From Thereva unica (taxonomy: Eukaryota > Arthropoda > Insecta > Diptera > Therevidae), in NCBI GenBank assembly GCA_949987705.1, contig CATLJY010000064.1, positions 121,886 through 185,885 on the forward strand: a stretch of 64,000 nucleotides of DNA. The letters are read 5' to 3'. Every line of letters starts with the position of its first letter. Position 1 is the first letter of the stretch. Of this stretch, positions 63,733-64,000 are shown one piece after another. The notes under the pieces are model-generated. The model searched no databases. It was not told where the DNA came from and saw only the letters and a program-made list of their open reading frames with translations. Both the position numbers and the translations under genes were made by a program.

Positions 63733-64000
63733 ATGGCTAATAATACAAATTTTAATGATGCGTTGGAGTTACAAAAAGTGTACATAGACATGTTAAACAA
63801 ATCTATGACAAATTATAAAAAAACCGCGCTGATTAAAAGAACAAAAGAATATATATCTGAGCGAATTACACAGTTTCGAGACCTTTGGGCGAAGATAGAG
63901 ACAAATCACGTGCAAGTTGAACTACAGTTTGTAAAATTAGTTGAAAGGCCAACATGTGAATACTTTGTAAACAACACGTATCTGCAATTGGAAGACAAAT
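63733..64000 (+). CDS. BEL/Pao-like Gag, N-terminus (runs off window)
   Basis: The frame opens at ATG 63733 and stays open to the end (about 89 residues): NDALELQKVYIDMLNKS, KKTALIKRTKEYISERITQFRDLWAKI, FVKLVERPTCEYFVNNTY. The helical, charged N-terminus with a central RxxxLxxLW pattern resembles the Gag start of the BEL/Pao polyprotein at 216 (EKRVSKFEDLFNEF...CPYFAEELY). It is assigned from this similarity plus the LTR and primer site. Confidence 0.75.
   Translation, partial: MANNTNFNDALELQKVYIDMLNKSMTNYKKTALIKRTKEYISERITQFRDLWAKIETNHVQVELQFVKLVERPTCEYFVNNTYLQLEDK

Larger units (their letters stand above)
61017..64000 (+). mobile_element. BEL/Pao-like LTR retrotransposon, 5' part
   Basis: A new LTR element inserted in the dispersed repeat: 5' LTR (61017-62527), tRNA-Tyr primer site, long repetitive leader and start of gag at 63733. 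The rest lies beyond the window, so the 3' LTR and target duplication cannot be seen. Confidence 0.8.

Overview
This window looks like a repeat-dense block of an arthropod (most likely insect) nuclear genome. I found no host single-copy gene, rRNA gene or functional tRNA. Nearly every coding stretch belongs to a transposable element: BEL/Pao, Ty1/copia and Ty3/gypsy LTR elements, R1-clade, LOA-like and CR1/jockey-like non-LTR elements, a Tc1-like DNA transposon, several short TIR elements and one large DNA transposon whose superfamily I cannot name. The mix of families, the AT-rich intergenic DNA and a spliced transposase gene fit an insect. The species cannot be fixed from the sequence.

Layout. 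0-5 kb: a BEL/Pao polyprotein, nearly intact but broken near its end. 5-9 kb: gene-free repeats (a small hairpin element, RTE-like 3' tails, a tandem array). 9-12 kb: a decayed copia element on the minus strand carrying a 722-bp insertion. 12.07-12.92 kb: two nested TIR elements. 12.9-19.3 kb: a CR1/jockey-like fragment fused to an inverted and rearranged R1-clade copy (copy A). 19.3-22 kb: degenerate repeats, an LTR relic, a LOA-like fragment and a fold-back element. 22-41.4 kb: a three-level nest. R1-clade copy C (5'-truncated at 23009) is split by a 15.4-kb gypsy element with 1.77-kb LTRs (25294-40669, 4-bp duplication). That element's reverse transcriptase is in turn split by a 5.67-kb CsRn1-type gypsy element with two LTRs that I read as identical (29767-35438, 5-bp duplication). 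41.4-60 kb: a chain of elements joined almost only by (TA)n tracts: R1 tail fragments, the 4.85-kb unclassified transposon, full-length R1 copy D, a Tc1-like element, a MITE, an inverted R1 tail, full-length R1 copy E (intact ORF2) and another tail. 60-61 kb: a second copy of the 7.3-kb repeat. It is interrupted by the 5' LTR, tRNA-Tyr primer site, leader and start of gag of a further BEL/Pao-like element that runs off the window.

How the parts work together. The R1-clade family starts and ends in (TA)n at every junction I can read, so TA microsatellites look like its insertion target. The same tracts have received DNA transposons that duplicate TA. The R1 5' end has a conserved 61-68 nt segment with the strand order of an HDV-like self-cleaving ribozyme. 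Its 3' UTR has a strong hairpin in which two short copies are truncated at the same base. The two gypsy elements use different primers (tRNA-Lys and tRNA-Trp). The tRNA-Lys-primed element carries a tRNA-Lys-like sequence beside its 3' LTR.

All coordinates, duplications and pairings were read by eye. No alignment, folding or database search was run.
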